Assembly: GCF_900460065.1 (NCBI RefSeq)
Contig: NZ_UAVD01000025.1
Span: 124,001 to 188,000, forward strand
Reading direction: 5' to 3'
Source: Streptomyces griseus
GTDB lineage: Bacteria > Actinomycetota > Actinomycetes > Streptomycetales > Streptomycetaceae
DNA length: 64,000 nucleotides
The position numbers were made by a program, and so were the translations under genes. This document shows positions 26,669 to 34,682 of the stretch, in pieces (the first letter of the stretch is position 1; every line of letters starts with the position of its first letter). Below the pieces are notes generated by a model. The model was not told where the DNA came from. It saw only the letters and a program-made list of their open reading frames with translations, and did not search any database.

Positions 26669-27835
26669 CTACGGAGCGGTCGGCAGGCCGTACGCGTCCG
26701 CGATCAGTCCGTAGCTGCGCAGCCGCGCCTCGCCGCCGTGCGCGTTGGCGGTGATCATCAGCTCGTCGGCGCCGGTCCGCTTGGTCAGGTCGTCGAGGCC
26801 GCCGCGGACCTCGTCGGCGGTGCCGTGGATCACGTTGGCGAGCCAGCCGTCGACGAACTCCCGCTCCATCGGGGAGAAGTCGTACGCCGCCGCCTCCTCG
26901 GGGCTCGGGATCAGCCCCGGCCGGCCGGTGCGCAGCCGGACCATGGAGAGGGCGCCGGTCAGCACCTCGCGGCGGGCCGCGCGCTCGTCGTCGGCGGCCA
27001 GCGCCGACACCCCGATCGCGGCGTACGGGGCGTCCAGCACGGCGGAGGGCCGGAAGGACTCGCGGTACAGGTCGAGCGCGGGAATGGTGTTCTGCGCCGA
27101 GAAGTGGTGCGCGAAGGCGAACGGCAGCCCCAGCGTGCCGGCCAGCCGCGCGCTGAAGCCGGAGGAGCCCAGCAGCCAGACGGGCGGCCGGTGCGGGGAC
27201 TGCACGCCGCCGGGGGCGGTCGCCTGGACCGGGCCCGGTACGGCGTGGATCCGGCTGTACGGGTGTCCGTCGGGGAAGTCGTCGTCCAGGAAGCGGATCA
27301 GCTCCATCAGCTGCTGCGGGAAGTCGTCCGCGCCCTCGTTGAGCCGGTCGCTGCGCCGCAGGGCCGCCGCCGTCGCGCCGTCCGTGCCCGGGGCGCGGCC
27401 GAGACCGAGGTCGACCCGGCCCGGCGCCATCGCCTCCAGGGTGCCGAACTGCTCGGCGATGACCAGCGGCGCGTGGTTGGGCAGCATCACGCCGCCGGAG
27501 CCGAGCCGGATGCGCTCGGTGTGGGCGGCGATGTGCGCCAGGATCACCGCCGGGGACGACGAGGCGACGCCGGGCATGGAGTGGTGTTCGGCGACCCAGA
27601 AGCGGTGGAAGCCGCGGCTCTCGGTGAGCTTCGCGATCTCCACGCTGGTGCGCAGCGCCTGGGTCGCGGTGCGGCCCTGCCCGACGGTGACCAGATCGAG
27701 GACGGACAGCGGAACGGCGGCCGTTCCGGCCGCGGCGCCCCGGATGCCGTCCGCGTCGGCGGGGCCGCCGGTCGCGCCCCCGGTCGGGTCACCACTCCTG
27801 TCGCTGCGGGTCTCGTCGCCTCGGATCTCGTCCAC
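26669..27835 (-). CDS. LLM-class flavin-dependent oxidoreductase (luciferase-like)
   Basis: This is a 388-residue protein of the luciferase-like TIM-barrel family. After a disordered N-terminus of about 40 residues, VPLSVLDLVTVGQG begins the barrel. FWVAEHHSMPGVASSSPAVI, LGSGGVMLPNHAPLVIAEQF and RVDLGLGRAPGTDG are signatures of the MsnO8/YhbW-type subfamily. PVWLLGSSGFSARLAGTLGLP forms the phosphate-binding region. I chose GTG 27835 because AGAGG lies eight bases upstream; the frame is open further upstream without family sequence. It is 133 bases downstream of the racemase-like gene in the same direction and may be cotranscribed. The substrate is unknown. Confidence 0.88.
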   Translation of the reverse strand: MDEIRGDETRSDRSGDPTGGATGGPADADGIRGAAAGTAAVPLSVLDLVTVGQGRTATQALRTSVEIAKLTESRGFHRFWVAEHHSMPGVASSSPAVILAHIAAHTERIRLGSGGVMLPNHAPLVIAEQFGTLEAMAPGRVDLGLGRAPGTDGATAAALRRSDRLNEGADDFPQQLMELIRFLDDDFPDGHPYSRIHAVPGPVQATAPGGVQSPHRPPVWLLGSSGFSARLAGTLGLPFAFAHHFSAQNTIPALDLYRESFRPSAVLDAPYAAIGVSALAADDERAARREVLTGALSMVRLRTGRPGLIPSPEEAAAYDFSPMEREFVDGWLANVIHGTADEVRGGLDDLTKRTGADELMITANAHGGEARLRSYGLIADAYGLPTAP

Positions 27836-27968
27836 GTGTCGGCCTCTCCCGGTGCTGCTGTCGTACGGCTGCGTGTCGGAGGGGTGCAACAGGAGGATGG
27901 CTCCGTTTATTCCCGCACCGCACCCGGGACCCGGCCGGGCGCCGGGCCCCGACGACCGGACGCCGAGG

Positions 27969-28733
27969 CTACTCCCGTACCTCGATGCCCTTCGGCTCCA
28001 GCTTCCGCAGCACCGGCTCACGGGTGGCGAACAGGGTGCCCAGCGTGGGGGCCCACGTCCGGCGGTCGGTGAGGCGCAGCCCCTCCCAGACCGTGACCTG
28101 GTTCGCCGTGAGGACGGGCTTGCCGAGCAGTTCCTCCAGCTCGGGGACGTACGCGACGGTGTGCAGGGAGGTGTCCGGGATCAGCACCACCTCGGCGTCC
28201 GGGTGGTCGGCCTCCCGGGCCAGCCCCTTCACCCGCTCCGGGTCCCAGGAACCGGCCTCGGCCGACGAGGCGGCCCCGCCGGACGCCGCGGCCACCACCT
28301 CGACGCCCGCCGACGCCAGGAAGCCGGCGAAGATCCCGGTGACGTCCTCGGGGTAGGGGGAGGCGACGGCGACCCGGTGTGCGCCCAGCTCCCGTACCGC
28401 GTGACCGAAGCCTATGGAGGTGCTGGAGGCGGGCAGCCCGGCCGTCCGGGCGAGCGTGGCGATCTGCTCGTGGGCGCCCTCCCAGCCCTGCCCGAAGCTG
28501 CCTCCGCTGGACGCCCAGACCAGGGCCTCGGCCCCGGCGAGGCGCAGCTCCTCGACGCCCTCGGCGATCCGGGCGGCCTCGCCCTGCTCGCGCAGCGCGT
28601 CGGGGCGGTAGGCGTCCTCGCCGGTCTCGGTGGAGAACAGGGGCAGCCGGATATCGGTGTCGAGCAGGATCTCGGTCCGTGGGAAGTCGTCCTCGGCGGC
28701 GTGGCCCGGGTAGAGAAGTCCTACGGTCGTCAT
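27969..28733 (-). CDS. Asp/Glu racemase / maleate isomerase superfamily protein lacking the catalytic cysteines
   Basis: This is a 254-residue cytoplasmic protein with the two-domain fold of maleate cis-trans isomerase and arylmalonate decarboxylase. Recognisable pieces are TTVGLLYPGHAAEDDFPRTE at the start, IGFGHAVRELGAHRVAVASPYP in the middle, and LEELLGKPVLTANQVTVWEG near the end. Family members use two cysteines, one after the second strand and one in an S-C-T-like motif. Here these positions read VWASSGGS and IPDTSLHT, and the whole protein contains no cysteine. It is therefore a redox-insensitive variant with other chemistry, or a non-catalytic ligand-binding protein. The start is ATG 28733, with AAGG six bases upstream. 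It is divergent from the dehydrogenase-like gene. Confidence 0.82.
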   Translation of the reverse strand: MTTVGLLYPGHAAEDDFPRTEILLDTDIRLPLFSTETGEDAYRPDALREQGEAARIAEGVEELRLAGAEALVWASSGGSFGQGWEGAHEQIATLARTAGLPASSTSIGFGHAVRELGAHRVAVASPYPEDVTGIFAGFLASAGVEVVAAASGGAASSAEAGSWDPERVKGLAREADHPDAEVVLIPDTSLHTVAYVPELEELLGKPVLTANQVTVWEGLRLTDRRTWAPTLGTLFATREPVLRKLEPKGIEVRE

Positions 28734-28979
28734 GTCCACCCTTTCCTGTACGTCGACGGCTCGCCGCACGGCGGGCGACCCCGCTACGGGCCGCCGCGGG
28801 CCCTCCGGGCGCTCCGGCGGCCGTGACCGCGCGACCGGTCACTCTTGCCCCGGCCTGTTCCCAGTATTCCCCCGGGCGGGCACCGGGGCGCGCGGCCGGG
28901 CCTCGTTGACGCAGGGGGAACCTGCTGCGAGCGTGGGCGGACCGTTACGTACCGTTCCGTCGCGGAGGGCTGACCAGCG

Positions 28980-29993
28980 ATGCCGGATCCCGTCCTGCTC
29001 GTCCTCGACACCGCGCCCTCCCCGCGACTGGGCCGGCTGACCGGCCGGGTGGACGTGCGGCACGCGGACGCCTCCTCGCTCGCCGGACTGCTCCCGGCCG
29101 CCGACGTCCTGCTCGTGTGGGACGCGGCGTCGGACGCGGTACGGGCGGCCTGGCCGGGTCCGGGGCGGCGACCGGGCTGGGTGCACACGGCGGGGGTGCG
29201 CGTGGACCGGGTGCTCTGCCCGGAGCTGGCCGCGTCCGACACCGTCCTCACCAACGCGCGGGGCGTCTTCGAGCGGCCGGTCGCCGAGTACGTGGCGGGG
29301 CTGGTGCTGGCGTTCGCCAAGGACCTCCCCGGCGCCCCGGAGCTCCGGGGACGCGCCCGCCACCGCGAGGTGCAGCAGGTCGCCGGCGCGCGGGCGGTGG
29401 TGGTCGGCGCGGGGCCGGTCGGCCGGGAGATCACCCGGCTGCTGCACGGCCTGGGGGTGCGCGTCGCCCTGGTGGGGCGGACCGCGCGGCGCACGATCCA
29501 CGGGGCGGCGGACCTGGACCGGCTGGCGGCCCGGGCGGACTGGGTGATCGCGGCGGTGCCGCTGACGGACGCGACGCGCGGGATGTTCGACCGCCGGTTC
29601 TTCGGCCTGCTCCAGCCGTCGGCGCGGTTCATCAGCGTGGGGCCGGTGGCGTGCGTGGTGCGGTCCGGCCTTCAGGACGCGCTGGAGCGCCGCTGGTTCG
29701 CGGGTGCCGCGCTCGATGTGTCCGAGGGCGAACCCCCCGGGCCGGACGGCCCCTCGCGGGACGTCCCGGGGCTGCTGCTGTCGCCGTACCCGAGCGGGGC
29801 CACGGTGGGGTGGCGCGACCGGCTGGGCGAGCAGTTCGTCGCGCTGTACGAACAGTGGGCGCGGGGCGAGCCGTTGCCGAACGTGGTCGACAAGGAACGC
29901 GGCTACGTCCCCTCCGCCGACCTTCCCGGGGGCGCCGGTCCGGACCCCGGCACGGGCCCCCGGGTCAACGGGTCAGCGGCGCCGCCCGGGTGA
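28980..29993 (+). CDS. D-2-hydroxyacid dehydrogenase family protein with degenerate active site
   Basis: This is a 337-residue protein of the NAD-dependent D-isomer dehydrogenase family. The nucleotide-binding loop VVVGAGPVGREITRLLHGLG (about residues 139-158) is intact, and the later GAALDVSEGEPP keeps the conserved acidic positions. The catalytic arginine of the usual N-x-GRG motif is proline here (ISVGPVAC), and the catalytic histidine of the usual SPH motif is tyrosine (LLSPYPSGATVGW). The protein may bind a dinucleotide without normal dehydrogenase chemistry. It lies divergent from the cysteine-free racemase-like gene across about 246 bp, so two degenerate enzymes share one promoter region. 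Confidence 0.85.
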   Translation: MPDPVLLVLDTAPSPRLGRLTGRVDVRHADASSLAGLLPAADVLLVWDAASDAVRAAWPGPGRRPGWVHTAGVRVDRVLCPELAASDTVLTNARGVFERPVAEYVAGLVLAFAKDLPGAPELRGRARHREVQQVAGARAVVVGAGPVGREITRLLHGLGVRVALVGRTARRTIHGAADLDRLAARADWVIAAVPLTDATRGMFDRRFFGLLQPSARFISVGPVACVVRSGLQDALERRWFAGAALDVSEGEPPGPDGPSRDVPGLLLSPYPSGATVGWRDRLGEQFVALYEQWARGEPLPNVVDKERGYVPSADLPGGAGPDPGTGPRVNGSAAPPG

Positions 29994-30084
29994 CGAACGC
30001 CTCGACCGCCTCCCTCGCCCCGGCGTCCGGGGCGTCGCGCTCGGTCCGGTCCCGGGCGGTCGACTGGAAGAGGTGCGTGATCAC
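29965..30084 (-). CDS. Possible small protein, 39 residues
   Basis: This is a short frame with strongly Streptomyces-like codon use (all but the last codon end in G or C). It encodes MITHLFQSTARDRTERDAPD and ends EAFVTRAAPLTR. GTG 30084 has AGGGG five bases upstream; the frame is open to an ATG at 30138. It overlaps the 3' end of the dehydrogenase-like gene by 29 bases, antisense. No family is recognised. The rest of the 370-bp gap up to ehuB holds the ehuB promoter region. Confidence 0.35.
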   Translation of the reverse strand: MITHLFQSTARDRTERDAPDAGAREAVEAFVTRAAPLTR

Positions 30085-30363
30085 GACACCCCTGCGGGCG
30101 CCTCCGACCGCTACGACGCTTGCCCACAGGGCAACCATGGAGTCAGCTGATCACAGAAGCGGCTGATGCGGAGTCATGAATCCCGTGTGACGGGGGAACA
30201 CGCCCCGCACACCCCCGGTCGCCCTCCGCCCCCCCTTCGGGCACGGGAAGGTCACCTTCCGGCCACTGTTGGGTTACATGACTCCGGCCTCCTGCATAGA
30301 CGTACGGGATCGGGCAGGCGCTCACCCTGTCCGGACTGTTCGACCTCCAGGAGATTGCGAACC

Positions 30364-31266
30364 ATGGCTGAATTCCCGAACCTGTCCCGCCGGGGTTTCC
30401 TCAACGGATCGGCGGCCGTGGGCGGCCTCCTCGTCGTTCCCGGCCTCCTCACCGCGTGCAGCAAGACCGACGCCGGCTCCGCGACCGGCGAGGGCGCCCT
30501 GGACAAACTCCGCAAGCAGGGCTTCGTGCGGGTGGCCTACGCGAACGAGGCCCCGTACGGATACGTGGAGGGCAAGGAACTCAAGGGCGAGGCCCCGACA
30601 CTGCACCGGGAGATCTTCAAGGCGCTCGGGGTGGACGAGCTGAAGCCGACGCTCTCCGAGTGGGACGGGCTGATCCCCGGGCTCCAGGCCGGGAAGTACG
30701 ACGTGGTCAGCGCGGGCATGGCCATCACCCCGGAGCGCTGCGACAACGCGATCTTCTCCGAGCCGGAGTTCATCTCGCCCACCGCATTGATGGTGCGCAA
30801 GGGCAACCCGAAGAAGATCACCGATCTGGCCTCCGCGAAGGAGGCGGGGATCACCGTCGGCGTGATGTCGGGCGCGGTCGAGGGCAGTTACGCCAAGGGC
30901 GCCGGCATAGCCGAGGACAAGATCAAGACCCTGCAGAAGCCGCAGGACGGGGCCGACGCGGTCAAGGGCGGCCGGGTGGACGCCTTCCTGCTCACCGGCA
31001 TCTCGCTGCGCTGGCTGGCGAAGACCAACCCGGACACCGAGGTCACCGAGGCGTTCGTGCCGCAGCTGGACGGCAAGGCCCAGTTCTCCCCCGGCGGCGC
31101 GGTGTTCCGCAAGGGCAACGAGGACCTGCGGGACTCCTTCAACCGCGAGCTCAAGAAGATCGTGTCCGATCGCTCCCGCTATGTGCAGTTGCTGGAGCCG
31201 TACGGGTTCGGGGAGACGGAGATCCCGCCCGCCGACCTGAAGACCGCTGATCTGTGCAAGGGCTGA
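30364..31266 (+). CDS. ehuB: Ectoine/hydroxyectoine-binding protein EhuB
   Basis: This is a 300-residue substrate-binding lipoprotein of the amino-acid (PAAT) type. It has a twin-arginine motif SRRGFL (residues 8-13) and a lipobox LLTAC with Cys32, so it is probably a Tat-exported lipoprotein, which is common in Streptomyces. The body carries EhuB-typical stretches: VRVAYANEAPYGYVEGKEL, LSEWDGLIPGLQAGKYDVVS and FSPGGAVFRKGNEDL. It captures the compatible solutes ectoine and hydroxyectoine for uptake as osmoprotectants or nutrients. It is the first gene of ehuBCDA. ATG 30364 has AGGAG about ten bases upstream. Confidence 0.9.
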   Translation: MAEFPNLSRRGFLNGSAAVGGLLVVPGLLTACSKTDAGSATGEGALDKLRKQGFVRVAYANEAPYGYVEGKELKGEAPTLHREIFKALGVDELKPTLSEWDGLIPGLQAGKYDVVSAGMAITPERCDNAIFSEPEFISPTALMVRKGNPKKITDLASAKEAGITVGVMSGAVEGSYAKGAGIAEDKIKTLQKPQDGADAVKGGRVDAFLLTGISLRWLAKTNPDTEVTEAFVPQLDGKAQFSPGGAVFRKGNEDLRDSFNRELKKIVSDRSRYVQLLEPYGFGETEIPPADLKTADLCKG

Positions 31267-31284
31267 CGGGGCGGACGCACACGC

Positions 31285-32016
31285 ATGAGTGACTTCTTCT
31301 CCCTCCTCTTCGAGGAGTTCCCCCGAGTCCGCTCGGGCCTGTGGGTGACGCTCCAGGCCACGGTCCTGGGCGCGCTGCTGGCCGGGGTGCTGGCCTTCGC
31401 GCTCGGGCTGATGGCGGGCAGCCGGCTGCTGTTGGCCCGGGGAGTGTCCCGGGTGGTCGTGGAGTTCTTCCGGGGCACCTCCCTCTACATCCAGCTGTTC
31501 TGGCTCTACTACGCGATGCCGCTGCTGACCGGCTACGAACTGACCCCGGTGATCTGCGGCGTGGTCGCGTTCGGCCTCAACTTCGGCGCCTACGGGGCCG
31601 AAGTGGTGCGCGGCGCGATCAACTCCGTACCGCGCGGACAGTACGAGGCCGCGATCGCGCTCAACCTGAGCCCCTCCAGGCGGCTGTGGAAGGTGATCCT
31701 GCCGCAGGCCTGGGTCCAGATGATCCCGAGCTTCACCAATCTGCTGATCCAGCTGCTGAAGGCGACCCCGCTGCTGTGGCTGATCTCGGCCGCCGACCTG
31801 ATGACGGTGATCCAGCAGCTGCGCGACCGTACCGGTGAGACCCTCACCGCCTATCTGACCCTGCTGGCCGCCTACTTCGTCCTGGCGTACGCGCTGACGA
31901 TGCTGATGAATCTGCTGGAGCGGAGCGCCAAGCGGCGGCTCGGCCTGGACATTGGCGCCAGGAGCCTGTTCAAGAGCCGCAGCGTGTCCACGACCGCCGT
32001 GGGAGGTACCCGGTGA
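31285..32016 (+). CDS. ehuC: Ectoine/hydroxyectoine ABC permease EhuC
   Basis: This is a 243-residue inner-membrane permease of the polar amino acid HisM/GlnP type, with about five hydrophobic segments (LWVTLQATVLGALLAGVLAF through LTAYLTLLAAYFVLAYALTM). The EAA-loop equivalent is GQYEAAIALNLSPSRRLWKV. It pairs with EhuD to form the channel. It lies 18 bases after ehuB, and its stop overlaps the GTG start of ehuD by four bases, so translation is coupled. Confidence 0.9.
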   Translation: MSDFFSLLFEEFPRVRSGLWVTLQATVLGALLAGVLAFALGLMAGSRLLLARGVSRVVVEFFRGTSLYIQLFWLYYAMPLLTGYELTPVICGVVAFGLNFGAYGAEVVRGAINSVPRGQYEAAIALNLSPSRRLWKVILPQAWVQMIPSFTNLLIQLLKATPLLWLISAADLMTVIQQLRDRTGETLTAYLTLLAAYFVLAYALTMLMNLLERSAKRRLGLDIGARSLFKSRSVSTTAVGGTR

Positions 32017-32654
32017 ACGGCTTCGACTGGAACGCCGTCGGGGAGTCCCTGCCCCTCCTCCTGGAGGGGTTCAAGGTCACCCTGCTCGCCACGGTGCTCG
32101 GCACCCTGGTGGCGGCCGTGCTGGGGCTGGTCGTCGCGATGGCCGGGCGCGCGCCCAGCACGTTCGTGACCGTCCCGGTGCGGCTCGTCACGGAGTTCGT
32201 CCGCTCCACCCCGCTGCTGGTCCAGCTGGTGGGGGCGGCAGCCCTGTTCACCACGGTGGAGCCGCTGTACATCGGCATCACCGTGCTGGGCGTCCACTAC
32301 GCCGCGTACACCTCCGAGGTCTACCGGGCCGGGATCGACGGCGTGCCGAAGGGCCAGTGGGAGGCGTGCCGCGCGCTGTCGCTGTCGCCCCGCCGCACCT
32401 GGCAGGCCGTGATCCTGCCGCAGGCGGTGCGCAACGTGCTGCCCGCGCTCGGGAACTACGCGATCTCGATGTTCAAGGAGACGCCGTTCCTCGCCGTGAT
32501 CACGGTGCAGGAGATGGTCTTCGAGGCCCGGAAGTACGGGGCCGAGCAGTTCGCGTACACCGAGGTGTTCACCCTCGCCGGCCTGATCTTCCTGGTCGCG
32601 AGCTACCCCACGTCGCTGTTGATGAGAAAGCTGGAGAAGCGCCTTGGCCACTGA
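32013..32654 (+). CDS. ehuD: Ectoine/hydroxyectoine ABC permease EhuD
   Basis: This is a 213-residue permease, the second half of the ectoine channel. Hydrophobic segments begin at KVTLLATVLGTLVAAVLGL. The EAA-like loop is GQWEACRALSLSPRRTWQAV, then ILPQAVRNVLPALGNYAIS and FKETPFLAVITVQEM, all standard for PAAT permeases. GTG 32013 overlaps the ehuC stop (GTGA), and the last eleven bases overlap the start of ehuA. Confidence 0.9.
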   Translation: MNGFDWNAVGESLPLLLEGFKVTLLATVLGTLVAAVLGLVVAMAGRAPSTFVTVPVRLVTEFVRSTPLLVQLVGAAALFTTVEPLYIGITVLGVHYAAYTSEVYRAGIDGVPKGQWEACRALSLSPRRTWQAVILPQAVRNVLPALGNYAISMFKETPFLAVITVQEMVFEARKYGAEQFAYTEVFTLAGLIFLVASYPTSLLMRKLEKRLGH

Positions 32655-33501
32655 ACCCCTCCCCCTGAAGAAGACGGAGTCCCCGGGGCCGGCCGCGGCC
32701 CCGCAGGACGCCGTCCCGGCCACGGCGCGCACGGGCGAGCCGCTGGTGCGGTTCGACAAGGTGGTGAAGCGCTACGGCGACCACGTCGTGCTGGACGAGC
32801 TGGACTTCACCGTGGACCGCGGCGAGCACGTCACCCTGATCGGGCCGAGCGGCTCGGGCAAGACGACGATCCTGCGGCTCCTGATGACGCTGGAGAAGGT
32901 CAGCGACGGGGTGATCTGGGTCGACGGTTCCCCGCTGTCCCACGTCCGCACGCCGGACGGTTCGCTGAAGCCCGCGGGCGAGAAGCGGCTGCGCGAGTCC
33001 CGGAAGAAGATCGGGATGGTCTTCCAGCAGTTCAACCTCTTCCCGAACATGAAGGTGATCGAGAACATCACCGAGGCCCCGGTCAGCGTGCTCGGCAAGA
33101 GCCGCGAGGAGGCCGAGGTCCGGGCCCGGGAGCTGCTGGACCTGGTCGGCCTCTCCGCCAAGGTCGACGCCCATCCCTCGCAGCTCTCCGGCGGCCAGCA
33201 GCAGCGGGTCGCCATCGCCCGCGCCCTGGCGATGGAGCCGGAGATCCTGCTCCTGGACGAGGTGACCTCGGCGCTCGACCCGGAACTGGTGGCGGGCGTG
33301 CTGGAGCTGCTGGGGGACATCGCCCGGAACACCGACATCACCATGCTCTGCGTGACCCACGAGATGAACTTCGCCCGGGACGTCTCGGAGAAGGTGCTGA
33401 TGTTCGACGCGGGACGGGTCGTGGAGGCCGGGTCCCCGGAGAAAATCTTCTCCGATCCGTCACACGAACGTACGCGCGAGTTCCTCAACGCGGTGCTGTG
33501 A
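32644..33501 (+). CDS. ehuA: Ectoine/hydroxyectoine ABC ATPase EhuA
   Basis: This is a 285-residue ATPase of the polar amino acid transporter class. After a 35-residue variable N-terminus it shows Walker A IGPSGSGKTT, Q-loop VFQQFNLFPNMKV, signature LSGGQQQRVAIARAL, Walker B ILLLDEVTSALD and switch histidine CVTHEMNFARD. The start is an unusual TTG at 32644, overlapping ehuD by eleven bases. It energises EhuCD. The C-terminus IFSDPSHERTREFLNAVL is typical of the family. A 7-bp GC hairpin at 33550-33576 may end the operon. Confidence 0.9.
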   Translation: MATEPLPLKKTESPGPAAAPQDAVPATARTGEPLVRFDKVVKRYGDHVVLDELDFTVDRGEHVTLIGPSGSGKTTILRLLMTLEKVSDGVIWVDGSPLSHVRTPDGSLKPAGEKRLRESRKKIGMVFQQFNLFPNMKVIENITEAPVSVLGKSREEAEVRARELLDLVGLSAKVDAHPSQLSGGQQQRVAIARALAMEPEILLLDEVTSALDPELVAGVLELLGDIARNTDITMLCVTHEMNFARDVSEKVLMFDAGRVVEAGSPEKIFSDPSHERTREFLNAVL

Positions 33502-33529
33502 CCTCCCGGTTGAGCCACCGCCCATGACG

Positions 33530-33543
33530 CTGGCATATGCCAG
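33530..33543. promoter_or_regulatory. Perfect palindrome CTGGCATATGCCAG, operator candidate
   Basis: This is a 14-bp perfect inverted repeat, 126 bp before the start codon of the IclR-family gene and 29 bp after the ehuA stop. It is AT-centred in very GC-rich DNA and is too short and loop-free to be a terminator. It may be the regulator's own operator or belong to another dimeric regulator. Confidence 0.45.
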
Positions 33544-33668
33544 GCGGGTGCGCCCCAGTTGACAGCTCCGGGGCGCGCCCACCGACCCGCCAACTGCCGC
33601 CCCGCGGCGGCCTTCCGACGGCTATCGTGGGGCGAAAGCTTGCGGTCACAACCTGGTAGGGGGACACC

Positions 33669-34427
33669 GTGGCGTTGAAGCCCGAGCCGACCGCACCGTT
33701 CCACTCGGTGCAGTACGCCCTGCGCGTGCTCGAAACGGTTTCCCGGCACGGCAACGGCGTGACCGAGGCCCGGATCTCCCGCGAGACGGGGCTGCCGACC
33801 GGCCACCTCGCCTCCCTGCTCCTCACCCTGCGCCGCGAGGGCTATGTGGAGCAGGTCAGCGACGGCGCGTACGTCATCGGCGCGTCCCTCCTGCTGCTCG
33901 GCTCCGGGGCGGCCCGCCGCCAGGCCCTGGAGGACCGCCTCCAGAACACCCTGGCCGAGCTGCGCGACTCCGTCGGCGCGGCGGTCTATCTCAGCCGGTA
34001 CGTCGACGGCGAGATCAGCGTGGAGCAGGTCGCGGACGGGCCGCTGACGCCGGCGGTCAACGAGTGGGTGGACTTCCGCTCCGCCGCCCACGCCAGCGCG
34101 GTCGGCAAGTGCCTGCTGGCCCAGCTCGACCACGAAGGGCGGCGCGACCACATCTCCCGGCACCGGACGGCCCGGCTCACCTCCCGGACGATCACCAACG
34201 AGAAGGTCCTCTTCTCCCAGCTCGACGCCCAGTCCGCCACGGTCCCGGTGCTGGACCTCCAGGAGTACGCGGTGGGCACCGTCTGCGCGGCCGTGCCGCT
34301 GACCGCCGGCTCCGCCGCGGGCTGCCTCGCCCTGTCCCTGCCGGTCGAGGACGCGCACCGGCTGCGGGCGGCGGCCGACACCCTCAGCCGCCGGGCGGCG
34401 CCGGTCCTGCTCTCGCTGGCGCTGTAG
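33669..34427 (+). CDS. IclR-family transcriptional regulator
   Basis: This is a 252-residue regulator. The N-terminal winged helix-turn-helix (about residues 12-70, HSVQYALRVLETVSRHGNGV, RISRETGLPTGHLASLLLTL) is followed by an IclR-type effector domain (about 85-250) with DFRSAAHASAVGKCLLAQL and VGTVCAAVPLT. GTG 33669 has GGGGG about five bases upstream. It follows ehuBCDA by 168 bases in the same direction, so it may sense ectoine or a breakdown product and control the importer. That link rests on position only; known ehu regulators are often of other families. Confidence 0.88.
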   Translation: MALKPEPTAPFHSVQYALRVLETVSRHGNGVTEARISRETGLPTGHLASLLLTLRREGYVEQVSDGAYVIGASLLLLGSGAARRQALEDRLQNTLAELRDSVGAAVYLSRYVDGEISVEQVADGPLTPAVNEWVDFRSAAHASAVGKCLLAQLDHEGRRDHISRHRTARLTSRTITNEKVLFSQLDAQSATVPVLDLQEYAVGTVCAAVPLTAGSAAGCLALSLPVEDAHRLRAAADTLSRRAAPVLLSLAL

Positions 34428-34552
34428 CGGTCGCACCGGGTGTCGGACCCGGTGGGCAGCCGCCCCACAGGCCTGGTGGACCCGGCGAGGGGGCGCCGTC
34501 GGCGGGTGTCATCAGCACCCCTGGGGACCAGGTATTATTTTCGAGTCAGCAG

Positions 34553-34626
34553 GCGCCGTTAGCTCAGTTGGTTAGAGCAGCTGACTCTTAATCAGCGGGT
34601 CCGGGGTTCGAGTCCCTGACGGCGCA
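34553..34626 (+). tRNA. tRNA-Lys (anticodon CTT), copy 2
   Basis: The sequence and fold are identical to the copy at 22791, with anticodon CTT in loop CTCTTAA and a 7-bp acceptor stem. A good -10 box, TATTAT at 34533-34538, lies 15 bases upstream. The leader GTCAGCAG is shared with copy 3. Confidence 0.97.
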
Positions 34627-34631
34627 CGACA

Positions 34632-34670
34632 CACAGTGGGCGGTCTCCTTCACGGAGGCCGCCCACTGTG
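34632..34670 (+). terminator. Terminator after tRNA-Lys copy 2
   Basis: A 12-bp perfect stem, CACAGTGGGCGG with its complement, is extended by an inner CTCC/GGAG pair. It lies between the tRNA and the convergent acyl-CoA synthetase gene. Confidence 0.8.
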
Positions 34671-34682
34671 CTTCATCCCTGG

